A stretch of 64,000 bases of DNA from Hemibagrus wyckioides (GCF_019097595.1 NC_080726.1:11320205-11384204); one strand, 5' to 3'; shown: positions 11,229 through 22,699, numbered from the stretch's first letter. Numbers and translations: made by a program. The notes: generated from the letters alone by a model not told the origin.

Positions 11229-11524
11229 GTCAAAAGTTAATGAAATGAGGAATGACTGAAGGCATCAATCCCAGGAAGAAAACCAACGCCAAGTCAACGT
11301 GCCTAGCCCATCATTCATTATAACAACCAATTTAGCTGATGAACAAACAACAGGCCCTGACAGCCATTTTGCATTGCTACAGATTTCATTTTGGATGAAA
11401 TGCTCAAAGCTCACACCTCTGTAGCTTTTACTGTTATTGATCCTCAATCTTCTGAAGAGTGAAGTGAAGAACTCCTGAGAATCAGGCAGGATTTATCCGT
11501 GTGTAATGCTGTATATATACGAAG

Positions 11525-11740
11525 CACATTAAAGTGGCAGTAGATTCTCCTGTGTTATTGAAGCAGAGATTCCAGCTTGTTATTTGTGTCTTGTTTTCAT
11601 TGTAGAGTTTTATTTATTACTTGCCAATTAATTTAAAATAAAATTTACAATGAAATTTACCATGAAAAAAGTGAGACACAAATAACAAGTTGGCGTCTCA
11701 GGTTCAATAACAGAGGAGAATCTGCTGCCACTTTAATGTG
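11525..11740. repeat. 216-bp fold-back (MITE-like inverted repeat)
   Basis: The left arm, from CACATTAAAGTGGCAG through CTTGTTATTTGTGTCT (about 11525-11592), pairs with the right arm, from AGACACAAATAACAAG through CTGCCACTTTAATGTG (about 11671-11740). Mismatches are few in the outer 30 bases and more frequent inside. The spacer also shows partial symmetry (TTCATTGTA against TACAATGAA). This is the structure of a small terminal-inverted-repeat element or an inverted duplication. No target-site duplication is clear, so the class is undecided. Confidence 0.75.
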
Positions 11741-12470
11741 ATATAATTGGATTTACAGATAACAGGACAGTGAGTGGAAACAGAATTACAAATTTGCCTT
11801 CTCTTGATTTGGGCAAACCTTGCCTTGGGCAACTGACTTTCAAAACCATGTTCTGTACGGGCAGGGGGTGTTTTTGTAAGTATGCAGATACAATAGCAGG
11901 AGTATCCAGAGCTGCAGTCAGCGAGCACATAGTAAAATATTTATGTGTGATTTATTTTGTGTTTGCAATGCTAGATGCTCTATTTACATATAATGAAAGT
12001 CAAATAATAAGAATTCATTAATACAGTAAATACATCTTCCTGTAGGAGGTCAAACATGCTTCTAAATATTAGCGTGCATAAGAAACCTATGCAAAAGCTT
12101 TTCCCTTGACATATAAGCAGAGCCACGGGAGAGCAAGTTTACATTCATCACAAGTTTAGTTTTTATTGTCTTTGTGTTGGAAAGGTAGGGCGATCTCAGG
12201 GGTCTGTCTTCAACCTTAAACAAAACTGCAAGCTTTCTTGCATTTATTCAGTTGGGGTTTTGCTGCAGCAAATTTCAGTAAATAAAACTTGGTGCAATGT
12301 ATAAAGATAGAAAATATGTTAAAATGTACTGGGTGGTTTGCACTGCCCCAGAGAATGAGTGGCTTCAGGCACTAGTGCATTTCCAGGGGATTTTTTTTTG
12401 TTGTTGTTGTTGACTACATTTAAGAGGGGATGAAGTTAAAGTGATAAAATCTCACTGTAGTGCATGCAAA
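11741..12470. other. Non-coding spacer
   Basis: No recognised gene or repeat. An open frame of 83 aa (11770-12021) partly overlaps the fold-back flank and has no family features. Confidence 0.45.
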
Positions 12471-12670
12471 GGTGGCACAGTTGTGTATCCATGCCATGTC
12501 ACATCTTTAGTGTTCCTGGTTCAATCCTGAGCCTGGGTTACTGACCACTGTGTGGAGTTTTATGTGATCTCTCTGTGCCCCTGAGGGATTTCTGTGGGTT
12601 CTCCAGGTTCCTTCTACTACTACTTTGTGTTTATTTGTGAGTGTGTGTGTGTTGAAGATGACTGAATGTA
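12471..12670 (+). repeat. Old SINE-like relic
   Basis: GGTGGCACAG head, box B-like GGTTCAATCC (12519-12528), then TGTGTGGAGTTTTATGTGATC, TGGGTTCTCCAGGTTCC and a GTGAGTGTGTGT stretch follow the order of the 4871-5243 repeat family, but with heavy divergence and a lost 3' half. Confidence 0.5.
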
Positions 12671-14250
12671 GTTCCCACAGTAATGCCGTGATGATCTATA
12701 GTTAAAAGCTATGGTTAAATCTTAGTCTTTATTCACTTTATTGAAAAGTACATTTTGGTTTGGCTTTATTATAGAATTTCCATTACGGGAAATTTCATTG
12801 CATGCATCACTAATATAAAAAAACGATCTCAGTTTAACAAATAATTCAACATTGTGGCTCACTATAGAATATAGAATAATTCTTAGTACACTAAAGCGTT
12901 TTCATTCACCACATCGCATTAATTACTGCTCACTTTAGTGTCCTTGAAAAACTACTCGCTATAGATTACGTCACTTTCATCCCGGTGATTAATGACAAAA
13001 TTTATTTATTGTTAAAAAGGCTTCAAATATCCAAGGACACCCAGTGCTGTATGGTAATTTGATTTAAAATGGATGACACTCTGGCCAGCACCTCACAAAA
13101 GGAAAATCAATTCAGTGTGGTATTATTCATAAATATATCGCCTTGCAATGATAGTCGCTTGGTACGTGTCCATTTAATTTGGACATCAAGAGCATTACAT
13201 TAAGCTAAAGAGTGTGTAGGGGGGGTCATGCTACCCTAATACAGTAACAACAAGAGAATGAAGTGGGATCGATGACACAGAAAGCCCTAAGACTATAACT
13301 AATGCTAATTAACTGCTAATCAATAACCCGTCTCAAAGGTTTATGAGATAACTCTGATCAGTAATGGTGGCTTGCAAAGAAACATTTATCATTTTTTGGC
13401 ATTGCTTCAGAAAAAAAAAGAGGCTATAAAAGATTTTGATGATATAGCTATTGTAAGCATATTGCTGGCCAACTTGATGCTCTTCATAGAAGCAGTGTGC
13501 TCATTTATCTCATCCAGTTGAAAGCCTGGGGGATTTGTAAAGCCATTTATGTTCGGAGCAAATGCAAGACACATTCTCACTGATCCTGCACCTTTACAAT
13601 ACTCTATTAACAGAAAAAAAAATCCTTTTCAATTGTAAGATACTGAAGCAGAGTTTTTGACTCTAATTTATTACATAACGTACATCTAGTTATAAACTCT
13701 ATATGCAAACTGTTGTGTGCTGTGTGCACCAGGTCTTTGTGACCAACAGGATGATAGCTATTCAAACTCAACCATAAAAATTAGCATGTAATAGATCATA
13801 TATAATATAACCAATTATTAATTCAAGCCAAATCGATACAAGTAGTTCCTTCCAAACCCATTACTAAACTATTAAACTGTTAAAGAATGATTACTATCAT
13901 TGCTAAAAGTATATACATCTCAATGACTGAGTCTACAGTTATCCTCACTATCAAGCTATTATGATTTATTACGTGTTATTACATGTATTATCATCGATAA
14001 GGAATACCTGAGTGTTAAACTAATTAACTGAGACACCATTCTTACAGTAAAAGTACAGTAGAATAAACCTTTAATACACATTTACCATAATCAAAATACT
14101 TTATTTTTACTCATACAATTTTTATTTACTACATTTCATTATCATATTCATTATTTTATTATTATCTATTAATTCCCTGTATATTAATTATAACCAGGCC
14201 AGGAATAAACAGGTGAAAATATTAAATAAATAAACAACATAAATAAGTTA
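12671..14250. other. Non-coding stretch with TAAT-rich block
   Basis: No gene or transposon recognised. The part 13130-13420 is comparatively complex. At 13290-13330 it packs several homeodomain cores (CTAATGCTAATTAACTGCTA), possibly regulatory. The remainder is AT-rich. Confidence 0.4.
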
Positions 14251-14490
14251 GTAAGGTGTTGGGCAACAAGAAGTCACCAGAACAGTTTCAATGTCATGCG
14301 GCATCGTAAATATTAAATTCCCTGGATCTTTACTGACAGAATGAACAATATTCTTCCAAAATATATTTTCTCAAATGGTGTTCTAATGAGATTTGTTGAT
14401 GGAGAGTGCCATTTAACATTGCTCCAAAAACTCCCATAATTGTTCAACTGGATTGAAATCTTGACTGTGAAGGCCATGGCATATGTAATG
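14251..14490 (-). mobile_element. Degraded Tc1-type relic, 3' part
   Basis: GTAAGGTGTTGGGCAACAAG, then AAGTCACCAGAACAG, TCCCATAATTGTTCAACTGG and GGCCATGGCATATG follow, in order, the reverse-complemented C-terminal coding part of a fourth fish Tc1 family. Stops and indels break every frame, so no protein can be given. The identification rests on remembered motif order and is moderate in certainty. Confidence 0.55.
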
Positions 14491-14546
14491 CCCTGTTGTG
14501 CCCTGAGGTTGGGGTGGAGTCATCCTGCAGTGCCCACTTTCTTCCA

Positions 14547-14822
14547 GTGGCTTAGTGGTTTGCGTTGCACCTCCAGGGAGGAGGGGTTTGATGTTCTCTC
14601 TATGTTACAGTGATTTTCTCCAGGTCCTCCCTAGTCTAATGACATGCATTGTAGGGAGACTGTCATCTCTAAATTGTCCATAGTGTGTGAATAGGTGCGT
14701 GAGTCTGTATGCGACACCATCCAGAGTGTCCCCCAGTCTTGTGCCCTGAGTCCCATGTAGCAGGTTCCAAATTTTCAGCAACACTGTGTAAAATAAACCG
14801 TAGAGAAATTGGACGGATGAAT
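14547..14822 (+). repeat. SINE-like relic with tRNA-type head
   Basis: GTGGCTTAGTGGTTTGCG, a box B-like GGGGTTTGATGTTC, TTTTCTCCAGGTCCTCC, TAATGACATGCATTG and a final GGACGGATGAATAAA match the element order of the repeat at 8634-8958. It lies directly after a Tc1 relic. Confidence 0.6.
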
Positions 14823-15511
14823 AAATACAGCTAAAGCATGTCAGCAGAATGCCCCTGCAGCATAACAGAGCCATTAATTTAAGGGAAAAGGAAATAAATA
14901 GAATTAAATAAACAATTACCCACCCAATTACCTATTTTGCTTGTAGAATAAAGTGTAATGATGGGCTTGATGTATTAATAATTCCTTGTTAAAAGTGTCA
15001 GCAAAGATGTAAGACTGAAAGTTTGTTATGAGTTTGTTCAACAATAGGTGTTGGAAGTGATAGATGTGATATCTTAATCGCAGATCTTCATCAAATGTGT
15101 TTTCCTGACTAAGATAGATTTTAGTCATCTGTCTGTGTGAGCATCTGTGCATGTCTTTGTGTACACATGCATATAATCAGCATATGTGTGGTGGTGTGTG
15201 CACATAAGTGCTCATGCATTCAAAAAATATGGGGTACTAAGTCTGAAGACCTACATCCGTGTCTACTTGTCAGTGTTGCACTAATTTAGGAACTGGTGTG
15301 GATGTCAGAAGATTGTCCAGGGTACAGGCCTGTCATACACACCACAGGGCAGAGATGTGCAATACACCTCTGATTCCACTTAGAGGATGTTAGCCACCGT
15401 CTTTCCATCACAAAGCCAATCTTCACAATTTTATACTCTAATAGACTGTCAGAGGCTGCCTGCATGACCAAATTGCCTGAGCTTTATTATTATTTCCATT
15501 TTTTCCTCCAG
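14823..15511. other. Non-coding spacer
   Basis: No recognised gene or repeat. Open frames of 60-75 aa exist on the minus strand without family features. Confidence 0.45.
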
Positions 15512-15690
15512 CTGCCACTGGTTTTGAGACAGAGCCTGTCAAGTGAAGACTTGCACAGGGCTGCCGAGTTTGACTGGGACTCAAATTGTCATTTCCAAAG
15601 TGACAAGGTGCTGATTTGCCCGACTGGCAGTGAGCGATTGGACATATCCGTTGACAAATGGGCACAGGGACTGAGCTGGCAGGATGCTAC
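15512..15690 (+). other. Exon-like block of unknown identity
   Basis: A polypyrimidine tract and acceptor (TTTTTTCCTCCAG, ending 15511) precede 179 bases open in one frame, followed by a good donor (GTGAGA from 15691). The translation begins LPLVLRQSLSSEDLHRAAEF and includes a DSNCHFQSDKVLICP segment. I do not recognise a family. The opposite strand is also partly open, and base composition is higher in GC than the surroundings. It could be a real internal exon, a conserved non-coding element, or chance. Confidence 0.25.
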
Positions 15691-15740
15691 GTGAGACAAA
15701 ATGCCTTTGGCCACAGGTTTTGAAGGTTTTCTCTCTCTTT

Positions 15741-15770
15741 CACGCTCTCTCTCTCTCTCTCTCTCTCACA
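15741..15770. repeat. (CT)n microsatellite
   Basis: CT repeats with an interrupted start, followed by a poly-T run. Confidence 0.9.
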
Positions 15771-15789
15771 CTCTTTTTTTTTAATTCAC

Positions 15790-16080
15790 ATTTTTATCAC
15801 ACATCACAGCAGGACAGGTGCTGCTAAAACACTGCAAATAAGGTCAAATTCAAGGAGTCATCCAGCAACAGCAATGTTTTTAATTGTAAGCACCCAATTA
15901 GTGGACAGGAGTGATAAAGCTGTGCATTTTACAGGCACTTCACAATAATGATTAAAGTCACCATGTGAAAAATAATAAAAATGTCATGTCAGCCAAATAT
16001 TAACAGGCCACATAAATGCTGGTTTACAGCATCAGCATGCTGTGTGGGTGTATCAGAGCACATATAATAAAGAATTTATT
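15790..16080. promoter_or_regulatory. Candidate non-coding regulatory block
   Basis: High-complexity sequence with CACCCAATTAGTGG, ACAATAATGATTAAAG and other homeodomain-type cores and no repeat resemblance. It resembles deeply conserved non-coding elements in composition only; conservation cannot be judged here. Confidence 0.2.
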
Positions 16081-16284
16081 TTGGTGCCTTGCCATAAAAT
16101 GTTATATCTTAGCACACCCCTCACTGGGTGTGGTCATTTTGTCGAAGATTAAACTTATTTTTTTTATAGCATTACAGCTCTGTGGGGTGTCATCTGTAGC
16201 TGTCATTGTAATTTTTATGAGACAAATTTGAATGCTTGCAAGTCAGATAATGACAGATATCTTAAAAACTGTGTTATTAATGAA

Positions 16285-16530
16285 AGTAAGTGTGTGTGCA
16301 TGTGCAATAGAGGGGCATGTTTTTAAATCTGGTTAAGGTGAGGACCAAATATTTCTATTTTATATTTTTATATATAAGTGAGGACCAAATATTTCCAAAA
16401 AAATTAGAATGTCTTCCAGTTTGGGGATTTGGCTGGTCCCCTATATCTTGTTTGTTATTAAAAACAAATAAAAGAGATGGAATGTTTCCTTTTAGTTACT
16501 GGGGTTAAAGTTAAAGTTTCTGTACCTGTC
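16285..16530. repeat. Probable dispersed fish repeat with direct repeats
   Basis: GTGAGGACCAAATATTTC occurs twice (16338-16355 and 16378-16395), followed by GGCTGGTCCCC and GGGGTTAAAGTTAAAG. This order resembles a common fish repeat built around GTGAGGACCAAATGTCC. The class is not certain. Confidence 0.4.
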
Positions 16531-18399
16531 ACATGATACCAATAACGCAATGAAGACAGGTGTCGGGGTTCAGTGGTTTAGATTGGGAACACTAGCATCT
16601 TTCCGCTTATATAACCTTTATTATCTGAGACCGTTCAATGTGATACTCTTGCTGTCATTATAACGATGATCTTTATGCTAACAAGGCTTTTGAGGCTGAC
16701 TGATTTTACTGGGCCCTCAAGAGGCATTAGCTCCACATAGGCATTTAACAGTGATTGGATGAGATGTAGCCTGAAAAAGCTGAAAGAGTCAACGAGCTCA
16801 TGCTCTGGCCAACATCCAGCATGCACAATAGGATGAGAGCAAGCCTTCATGCCTCTCTTTATGATACACTACTTAAATAGGTCTAGGTTGAAACCTGGCT
16901 GCTCTGAGATTACAGTACAACTGTATAATGCACAGGGTCAGCACAACGAGTGAAATTAGAATAAAGTCTAGACAGTAGCTAGACTAGGTAGCTGTCATTT
17001 AGATGCCATAGCCAAGTGTGTGTGTGAGCACCAGGGGAAATGTGTTGCCAGACTGCAGTGTGTCTGAGAGTGATATTACAGAATGAAGCATTAGGAGGAT
17101 TAGAGAGACATAAAACATGTTTAAAAGTTTAACATATTGTATGTGTGCTCATTTGTATATAAAACGACACATTCACTTAATATTCTAACAAAAACTAATG
17201 TACCTGTCACACACAGAAAAATTGCTAAACACCACTTGCTCACATCCTGTAAAGCCACACACAGAACTGCTGACTCAGTCCGCGATGGTATCACACCCAG
17301 CTCCAAACTCACTGCGAGTTCCACACATCATTCATTTTAGTCACCGCAGCTTTTTGTTGCAGCCTATTCATCAGACACTTTGCATAGGCTTTAGGCGAGA
17401 CTGTATTTTCTGCTAGCGTGACTCAGATTTTAGAAAGCAGCTAAGTGTTTTGCAACCTCTCATCAGCACATCAACCTCTCATCAGCATATGCAGAGTATT
17501 GCATTATTCACATTCTGGTCTACAGTGCCGGGAGAAGGGAAGAAAAATCCTTGTTGCCAGATGGATCAATTCTTATCCTGAAGATTTCAAAAGAACTCCT
17601 TGGTTCGTGACTGATTGCTTGTCCTCTTTAATAGTGCAAATCTGTCATTCAGTATATTTTGAATATTAATTATTGGTGGGGGTAATATGTCTTCTTAATG
17701 CTGGCTGTTAGTGTGTATCTGTGTATGTGTGTGAGAGAAAAAGGAGAGAGAGAGAGAGATCTGTAAAGTAATGCAGGTTTAAAGTAGACTTATAGCATGC
17801 ACCTCCCTGTAAGAGCAATTACACCAATAAATTCAACCAAAGTAACAAACAGAATATCTATATATCTTTATATGTATTGGTTTAAAACTATATATATATA
17901 TATATGTTTGCAATTTGTCCAACTAATGGACGCACAGTTATTTACTGGAGTCAGATCCATATCTATCACTTCCCCATATAAAAGTATACTGGCAATGATT
18001 TATCAAATCTATCTTTGTATACAGAAAAATTCAAAACACTTTCTCTGAAATGATAAATTCCTTGACATAATTGTGCATCTTTATAGGATACACAAGAATA
18101 TATTTTTTGCCGTATTCAGTGTAAACCCACATTCTGTCATTCAGTTCCTGCCCACACTAAACCTAGCAGTCACCTCAGTGAAACGCTGCCTCCAGGCACC
18201 ATCAGTGTCAAGAAGCAAAGACATAGAATTAAGACACTGTTCCTACCTGTCAAGCGCATTTTCAATTACTCCGTAACTGACATTAATGCCCTTGAGAAGG
18301 TGTGGGCAAAACCCAGTGAGACCAGCACAGCAAACTCACACTCTCCAACCCCAGCAGTCAGATGGAGTCACATGATTAACTGCCCTTTGTAAGACCTGC
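16531..18399. other. Long non-coding stretch
   Basis: Includes short (AG)n at about 17743-17758 and (TA)n at 17890-17905. Small open frames (60-83 aa) overlap on both strands at 17121-17416 and show no family features. Confidence 0.45.
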
Positions 18400-18530
18400 A
18401 GGAGTGAACTGTGAATTAATTGACCATTAATTGGATGCATTTATCCACACAGTAATAAAGCAGGGACTGGGGGATCATCTGGAGGAGGAGATAATTAAAT
18501 AGTTTCTGTAGCTAGCAGATTGAAAGGGAT
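18400..18530. promoter_or_regulatory. Candidate enhancer-like block with paired ATTAATTG
   Basis: The octamer ATTAATTG occurs at 18415-18422 and again at 18426-18433, starts 11 bases apart, about one helical turn. ATAATTAAAT follows at 18491. The intervening sequence is non-repetitive. This spacing would suit paired homeodomain binding; function is inference only. Confidence 0.3.
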
Positions 18531-19455
18531 TTTTTTTTGCTATTTTGATCTATGGCCCCAGAAGCTTTCATACGAAAAAGACCCCATGACAAGTATTGCA
18601 ACAACATTACATTGATTTCTGTTTGTTTTTAGAACTGCTATGTTAAGACTATTTTAACAAGACCTACTATATGTACGAATAAGATATTGTCAGCTGTCTT
18701 TAAAAAGAGTTAATAAGAGGCCATTTTATCTAGGTCAAACGTAAACTCATTTCCTGTTAAATGGACAACTTTTAGTAACCAGGTTCCCCTTTGTTGTAGA
18801 ACTTTAGACAGAAACTTGTACGGCTTTAGATAGAACTTCAGCATGGTGAAAGACTACACCACCATATTTCTCTGATCCTTATTTATCACTGTTGTAATCT
18901 GTAGACTCCAAGGTGCTATTGTAACTATTCATCAAAGATGACATTTTAGGATATGATGGGAGTGTCCCAGTTCTCAACAGGGAGAGAGAGCTTCTGAAGA
19001 GTTGCTTGTAGGAACAGAGGAAGAAGGTCATAGGCCGGGAATGTGTCTCATCTAAAAAGCTAAGATGGAAATGCCATCTGCTCCATTCAAAGGAACCAAA
19101 TGGTCAGATGAGCAACACTGAATAACTGCATATAAATTGGATGCTCCCTGACTTGAAGGAAATTGCCTTTTGTGTACATTTCACGGATCTGGAATATGTG
19201 ATTGATGGAATTTGATGCATTATTTTACATTTCAATTTGACTGTCACATAAACAGTATTATTCATTGTGACATTCATTTGGACATCAATTTTGTAACATT
19301 ATAATAGCAATAACAAAACAAAAACACAATAATAATGCACAAGCAGATGTACTGGAGGTACAGGGTAGATATGTTTCATTTGCAAATGATTCTTTTTTGG
19401 AAAAAGTCACTACGTTGAAGGAATTTGAATTTTGGCCATATTTTCATGCTTATCA
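18531..19455. other. Non-coding spacer
   Basis: No recognised gene, RNA or repeat. Confidence 0.5.
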
Positions 19456-19656
19456 AATACTGTTCTTGCAAGAACTATTCCAGAACACCTGACCTTCGTG
19501 TCTTAAAATAACAACTGACTGTTGCTTTTTGTTGTCATTACATATGGATTACTTAAGTCCATGTGTGTTATTTCATAGTTTTGAAATCTCCAGTATTGTT
19601 CTAGAATGTAGAAAACATTGAATTAAAAGGTGTGTCCAAACTTTTGACTGGTAGTG
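19456..19656 (-). mobile_element. Tc1-type fragment (copy C), 5' end only
   Basis: Reverse complement of the family seen at 904-1375. It ends with the complete terminal repeat GTGTGTCCAAACTTTTGACT then GGTAGTG, abutting TA at 19657-19658, the expected Tc1 target dinucleotide. Reading on the minus strand, it runs through the 5' untranslated part (TTCTAGAACAATACTGG, GTTATTTTAAGACACGAAGG, TGTTCTGGAATAGTTCTTG) and then diverges from copy A after AACAGTATT. No transposase sequence remains. Confidence 0.85.
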
Positions 19657-19794
19657 TATATGTTATCCTAATGATTAACCATCTTTAAATTGCTCAAGCT
19701 GTTAATGTATATGGCTTATGTAAAAAAAAAAAATAAACTGACAATAACAAGGTACAGTTATGACAGGGTCAATTTATACAATTGTAGATGAAGC

Positions 19795-20161
19795 ATAATG
19801 TGCAAAAGTTTAAGGCAGGTGCTGTAAAGTAAGAATGGTTTCAAAAATATATATTTTATTTATATCACTTTACAAAGTGCAAATAGATGAAAAATCTAAA
19901 TCAAATCAATATTTGGTGTGACTGCCCTTTGGCTTCAAACCAGCATCAATTCTTACACTTGCACAAATTCAGGGATTTTGTAGGATCAGAGTCAGGTTTA
20001 TGATTATCCAGTTATACCAAGCAGGTGCTAATGATCACCAATTTTCTATGTAGGTTGAAACCCAGTCATTAACTGAAACAGAAACAGCTGTGAAGGAGCT
20101 TAAACCTGGGTGAGGAACCTAAGGTGAAGTGGAAGACATACACCTTTTTCACAGTACTGCA
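19795..20161 (-). mobile_element. Transposase-less Tc1-type derivative (copy D)
   Basis: Left end GTGCAAAAGTTTAAGGCAGG and TGCTGTAAAGTAAGAATGG; right end ACCTTTTTCACAGTACTG. Between them lie TCAATATTTGGTGTGACTGC, CAGCATCAATTCTT, ACTTGCACAAATTC and the 5' untranslated motif AACTGAAACAGAAACAGCTG. These are the terminal non-coding parts of another fish Tc1 family joined with the whole transposase deleted, giving a 367-bp MITE-like element. An active partner would have had to move it. Confidence 0.75.
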
Positions 20162-21043
20162 TTTACTTAACATTACATCAGCAGTCTTGCTTAACTGAAG
20201 TCTTTTAAATATGTATATATATATTATCACTGATCATCAAGATCTTAGGTGGTCTAATAAACATCCATGATATTTGTTCCTGTTGTTTTCAATGATAACT
20301 TGAAGCGTGGCATGCATAAACAGCCCCGAGTGTCTTCTGCACCTTTTCTACACCACCAGCACAGCCAGCAAAGGTAAGTTATGCTCCTCAGAACACATTC
20401 TTTTTCAGCTTGGCACAAATTAGTTTACTCTTTGTCCAGCCAGCCTGAACTTTAGCCCCAAACTCATATACAAAATGCTCAAACAAAAAAACCAAAAACA
20501 ACGCAACAATGTTAGTGTCAAAGCTCTTGGCTTTTATTCTATATCAACATTACCGCCAAAAGCACATTCTGAAAATACAGCATGTATAAAAAATCTGTTA
20601 TTTTGTTCCCCAGCAAAATGGATCCTAACCACCTATAAATCCAAGAAAAGGTATGGCCCTTTTTACTAGCTGTCTTACAAAATCTGCAGCCATATTGTTT
20701 GCCTTACTAAATTACAAGTGAAAAGGCAGTTTTATCTACTAGCTATGGGCAGAGACGGACAGAAACCCCTCCAGCTGTCTTCCACTGTGTATATTGCTAC
20801 TGGGAGCTGCTATTTATTTGCTTTTAAGTACAACAAGCTGGAGAGCCTCTCTATGTACAGGGGTTTGGAGTGCTTATCAATCATTTTTTTTCAGGAGCTG
20901 CCAATCAAACATGCCTGAGCTGGATTGTGTACGTGTGCTATATTGATTGCTTTGCCTTTAGGTCATAGTACTCACACAGAATCCTTGATCAGGAAATGAA
21001 AAGAAAGGAAATGAAGGAAAATTCTACATTTACAAATTATATG

Positions 21044-21075
<32 letters not shown>

Positions 21076-21705
21076 GATATATTATATATATATATATATA
21101 TGGCCATATATATATATATGGTCAATATACATGTGGTCATTTGATCTTATAAAATCATTTTTCCTTGAAATCTCAGTTCTTGTCATGTGCAATGCTTAGG
21201 ACAGTGGACAGGGGCTGGGGCTAGGTGTTTAAGGTGCGACCGAGTTTGCAGTCCTCACAGGTGCAAGGACCAATTATTCATAGAGGTGTTCTGGGCCACA
21301 AAATATCATTGTCAGCTTGTCACTGAGTGCCAGGTAAAGGAGAACGAATGAAGACAAATCCCAAAAGTGACATGACAGATGTCCCTCTTTTCTTTTTTCA
21401 CACAGACATCCCCCCCTATAGGCTATGATGGGAAGCTGTTTTGAAGCTATAAACACCACCTATCATATTTCCTGAGCTCTCAGCTAAAACTTGCTGTAGA
21501 ATGGATCATATATTGTGACTTGATAGGAGGATTTTATCCACTCTGAGGTGAAATTACAATGCTGCACTCACTGGCGGTGAAGCATGTCTTCTTCACTAGG
21601 AAGGGCAGCAACAGTTTACAGGTCATTAGATAAAATATATGTAGCATGACTAATCTCATTTCTCTTGCTAACAGGAACTCAAGGAACTCAAGCTTTAGTT
21701 TGATT

Positions 21706-21708
<3 letters not shown>
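20162..21708. other. Non-coding stretch with TA-rich cluster
   Basis: Contains an interrupted (TA)n cluster at 21040-21120, including a TATATGGCCATATA palindrome. No recognised gene; frames up to 66 aa are unremarkable. Confidence 0.5.

Positions 21709-21781
<73 letters not shown>
21709..21781. repeat. (TA)n microsatellite, left of LTR-like segment
   Basis: Uninterrupted TA units (about 36), stopping exactly at TGTCAGGAAC. Confidence 0.95.
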
Positions 21782-21784
<3 letters not shown>

Positions 21785-22201
21785 CAGGAACTGCTGAACT
21801 GTTCCCTGCCAGGCCTGAGGAAAGCGCTGGCAGGTGAACTCGAGAAGCCTGCTTGTTCGTGTGTCTTGTGATTACCTGTCCTATTGTTCTCTCCCCTGAT
21901 TGTCACACCTGTACCCAGTTTACCCAAATGTCTAGCCCTATAAATAGGGATCCTTTTGTGCTGGTCTTTGTCCGTGATTGTTTACTGTTATTCATTCCGT
22001 GGTTCCAGTCCCTCTATGCTCCTGTCAGTCTTAGTCTTTCTTATTTTCCGTTAACCACGCCATGTCTCGTCTTCATGTGAATAAAAGCAGCACTTCGCTG
22101 AATCCTGTGAATGGGTCTGCGTTCAGCCGTGTGCTAGCGTGGGCACGCGCACCACAGACGGCCTGGGTTTGAGCCCTGCCTAGGGTGAGGATCCTGGCTG
22201 T

Positions 22202-22205
<4 letters not shown>
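21782..22205 (+). mobile_element. Probable solo LTR (TG...CA, 424 bp)
   Basis: The segment begins TGTCAGGAACTG and ends GGCTGTGGCA, the TG/CA ends of LTRs, and is much richer in GC than both flanks. It has a TATA box TATAAATA at 21939-21946 and a polyadenylation signal AATAAA at 22080-22085, in the order and spacing of U3-R-U5. TATAT on both sides is consistent with a 5-bp target duplication but uninformative inside a TA repeat. Near the 3' end a box B-like GGTTTGAGCCC (22166-22176) gives a tRNA-like look, so a composite with a SINE head is possible. No internal retroelement coding sequence is present. Confidence 0.5.
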
Positions 22206-22285
<80 letters not shown>

Positions 22286-22290
22286 TATAT
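22206..22290. repeat. (TA)n microsatellite, right of LTR-like segment
   Basis: TA units with two ACA interruptions, continuing the tract split by the LTR-like segment. Confidence 0.95.
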
Positions 22291-22699
22291 TCACTGTTTA
22301 CACATATACATCTGTCAAACTTCTGAATTGGGAAAATGTGATCTCTGTGCCTTTCACTATAGCATGGTCATTGGTGCCAGGTGAGCTGTTTTGAGTATTT
22401 TAAAGAAACTGCTGATCTGGTCTTTTAAGTTGTTGATGGGGTCAGAGTAGAAGGGCCACATTAGTTTAAGCAGATAGGAAGGCTATAGTAACTCAGATAA
22501 CTGTGGTGAGGAGGAAAGCATCTCTTGCACACATTGCTGGATCAGCTACAATAGCAAAAAGGCCACACTGAGTTTCACTCCTGTCTGCCATAAAGCTGCA
22601 TGATGCAAACATTTGTTTGCCTATCTGACCCTACCTTGAAGTGATATATGTGACTGTTAAACTTAGAAGTGAATCTGGAAAGTTCCATTTAATATCTAT
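22291..22699. other. Non-coding spacer
   Basis: No recognised feature. The bases just before 22700 may already belong to the LINE, but are too diverged to say. Confidence 0.4.

Noticed and set aside
22166..22176. Possible tRNA gene from box B-like GGTTTGAGCCC
   Set aside because: No cloverleaf with acceptor stem pairing could be drawn around it; at most a tRNA-derived piece.
22073..22394. YIYIYI-rich frames
   Set aside because: TA microsatellite translation joined to LTR-like sequence.
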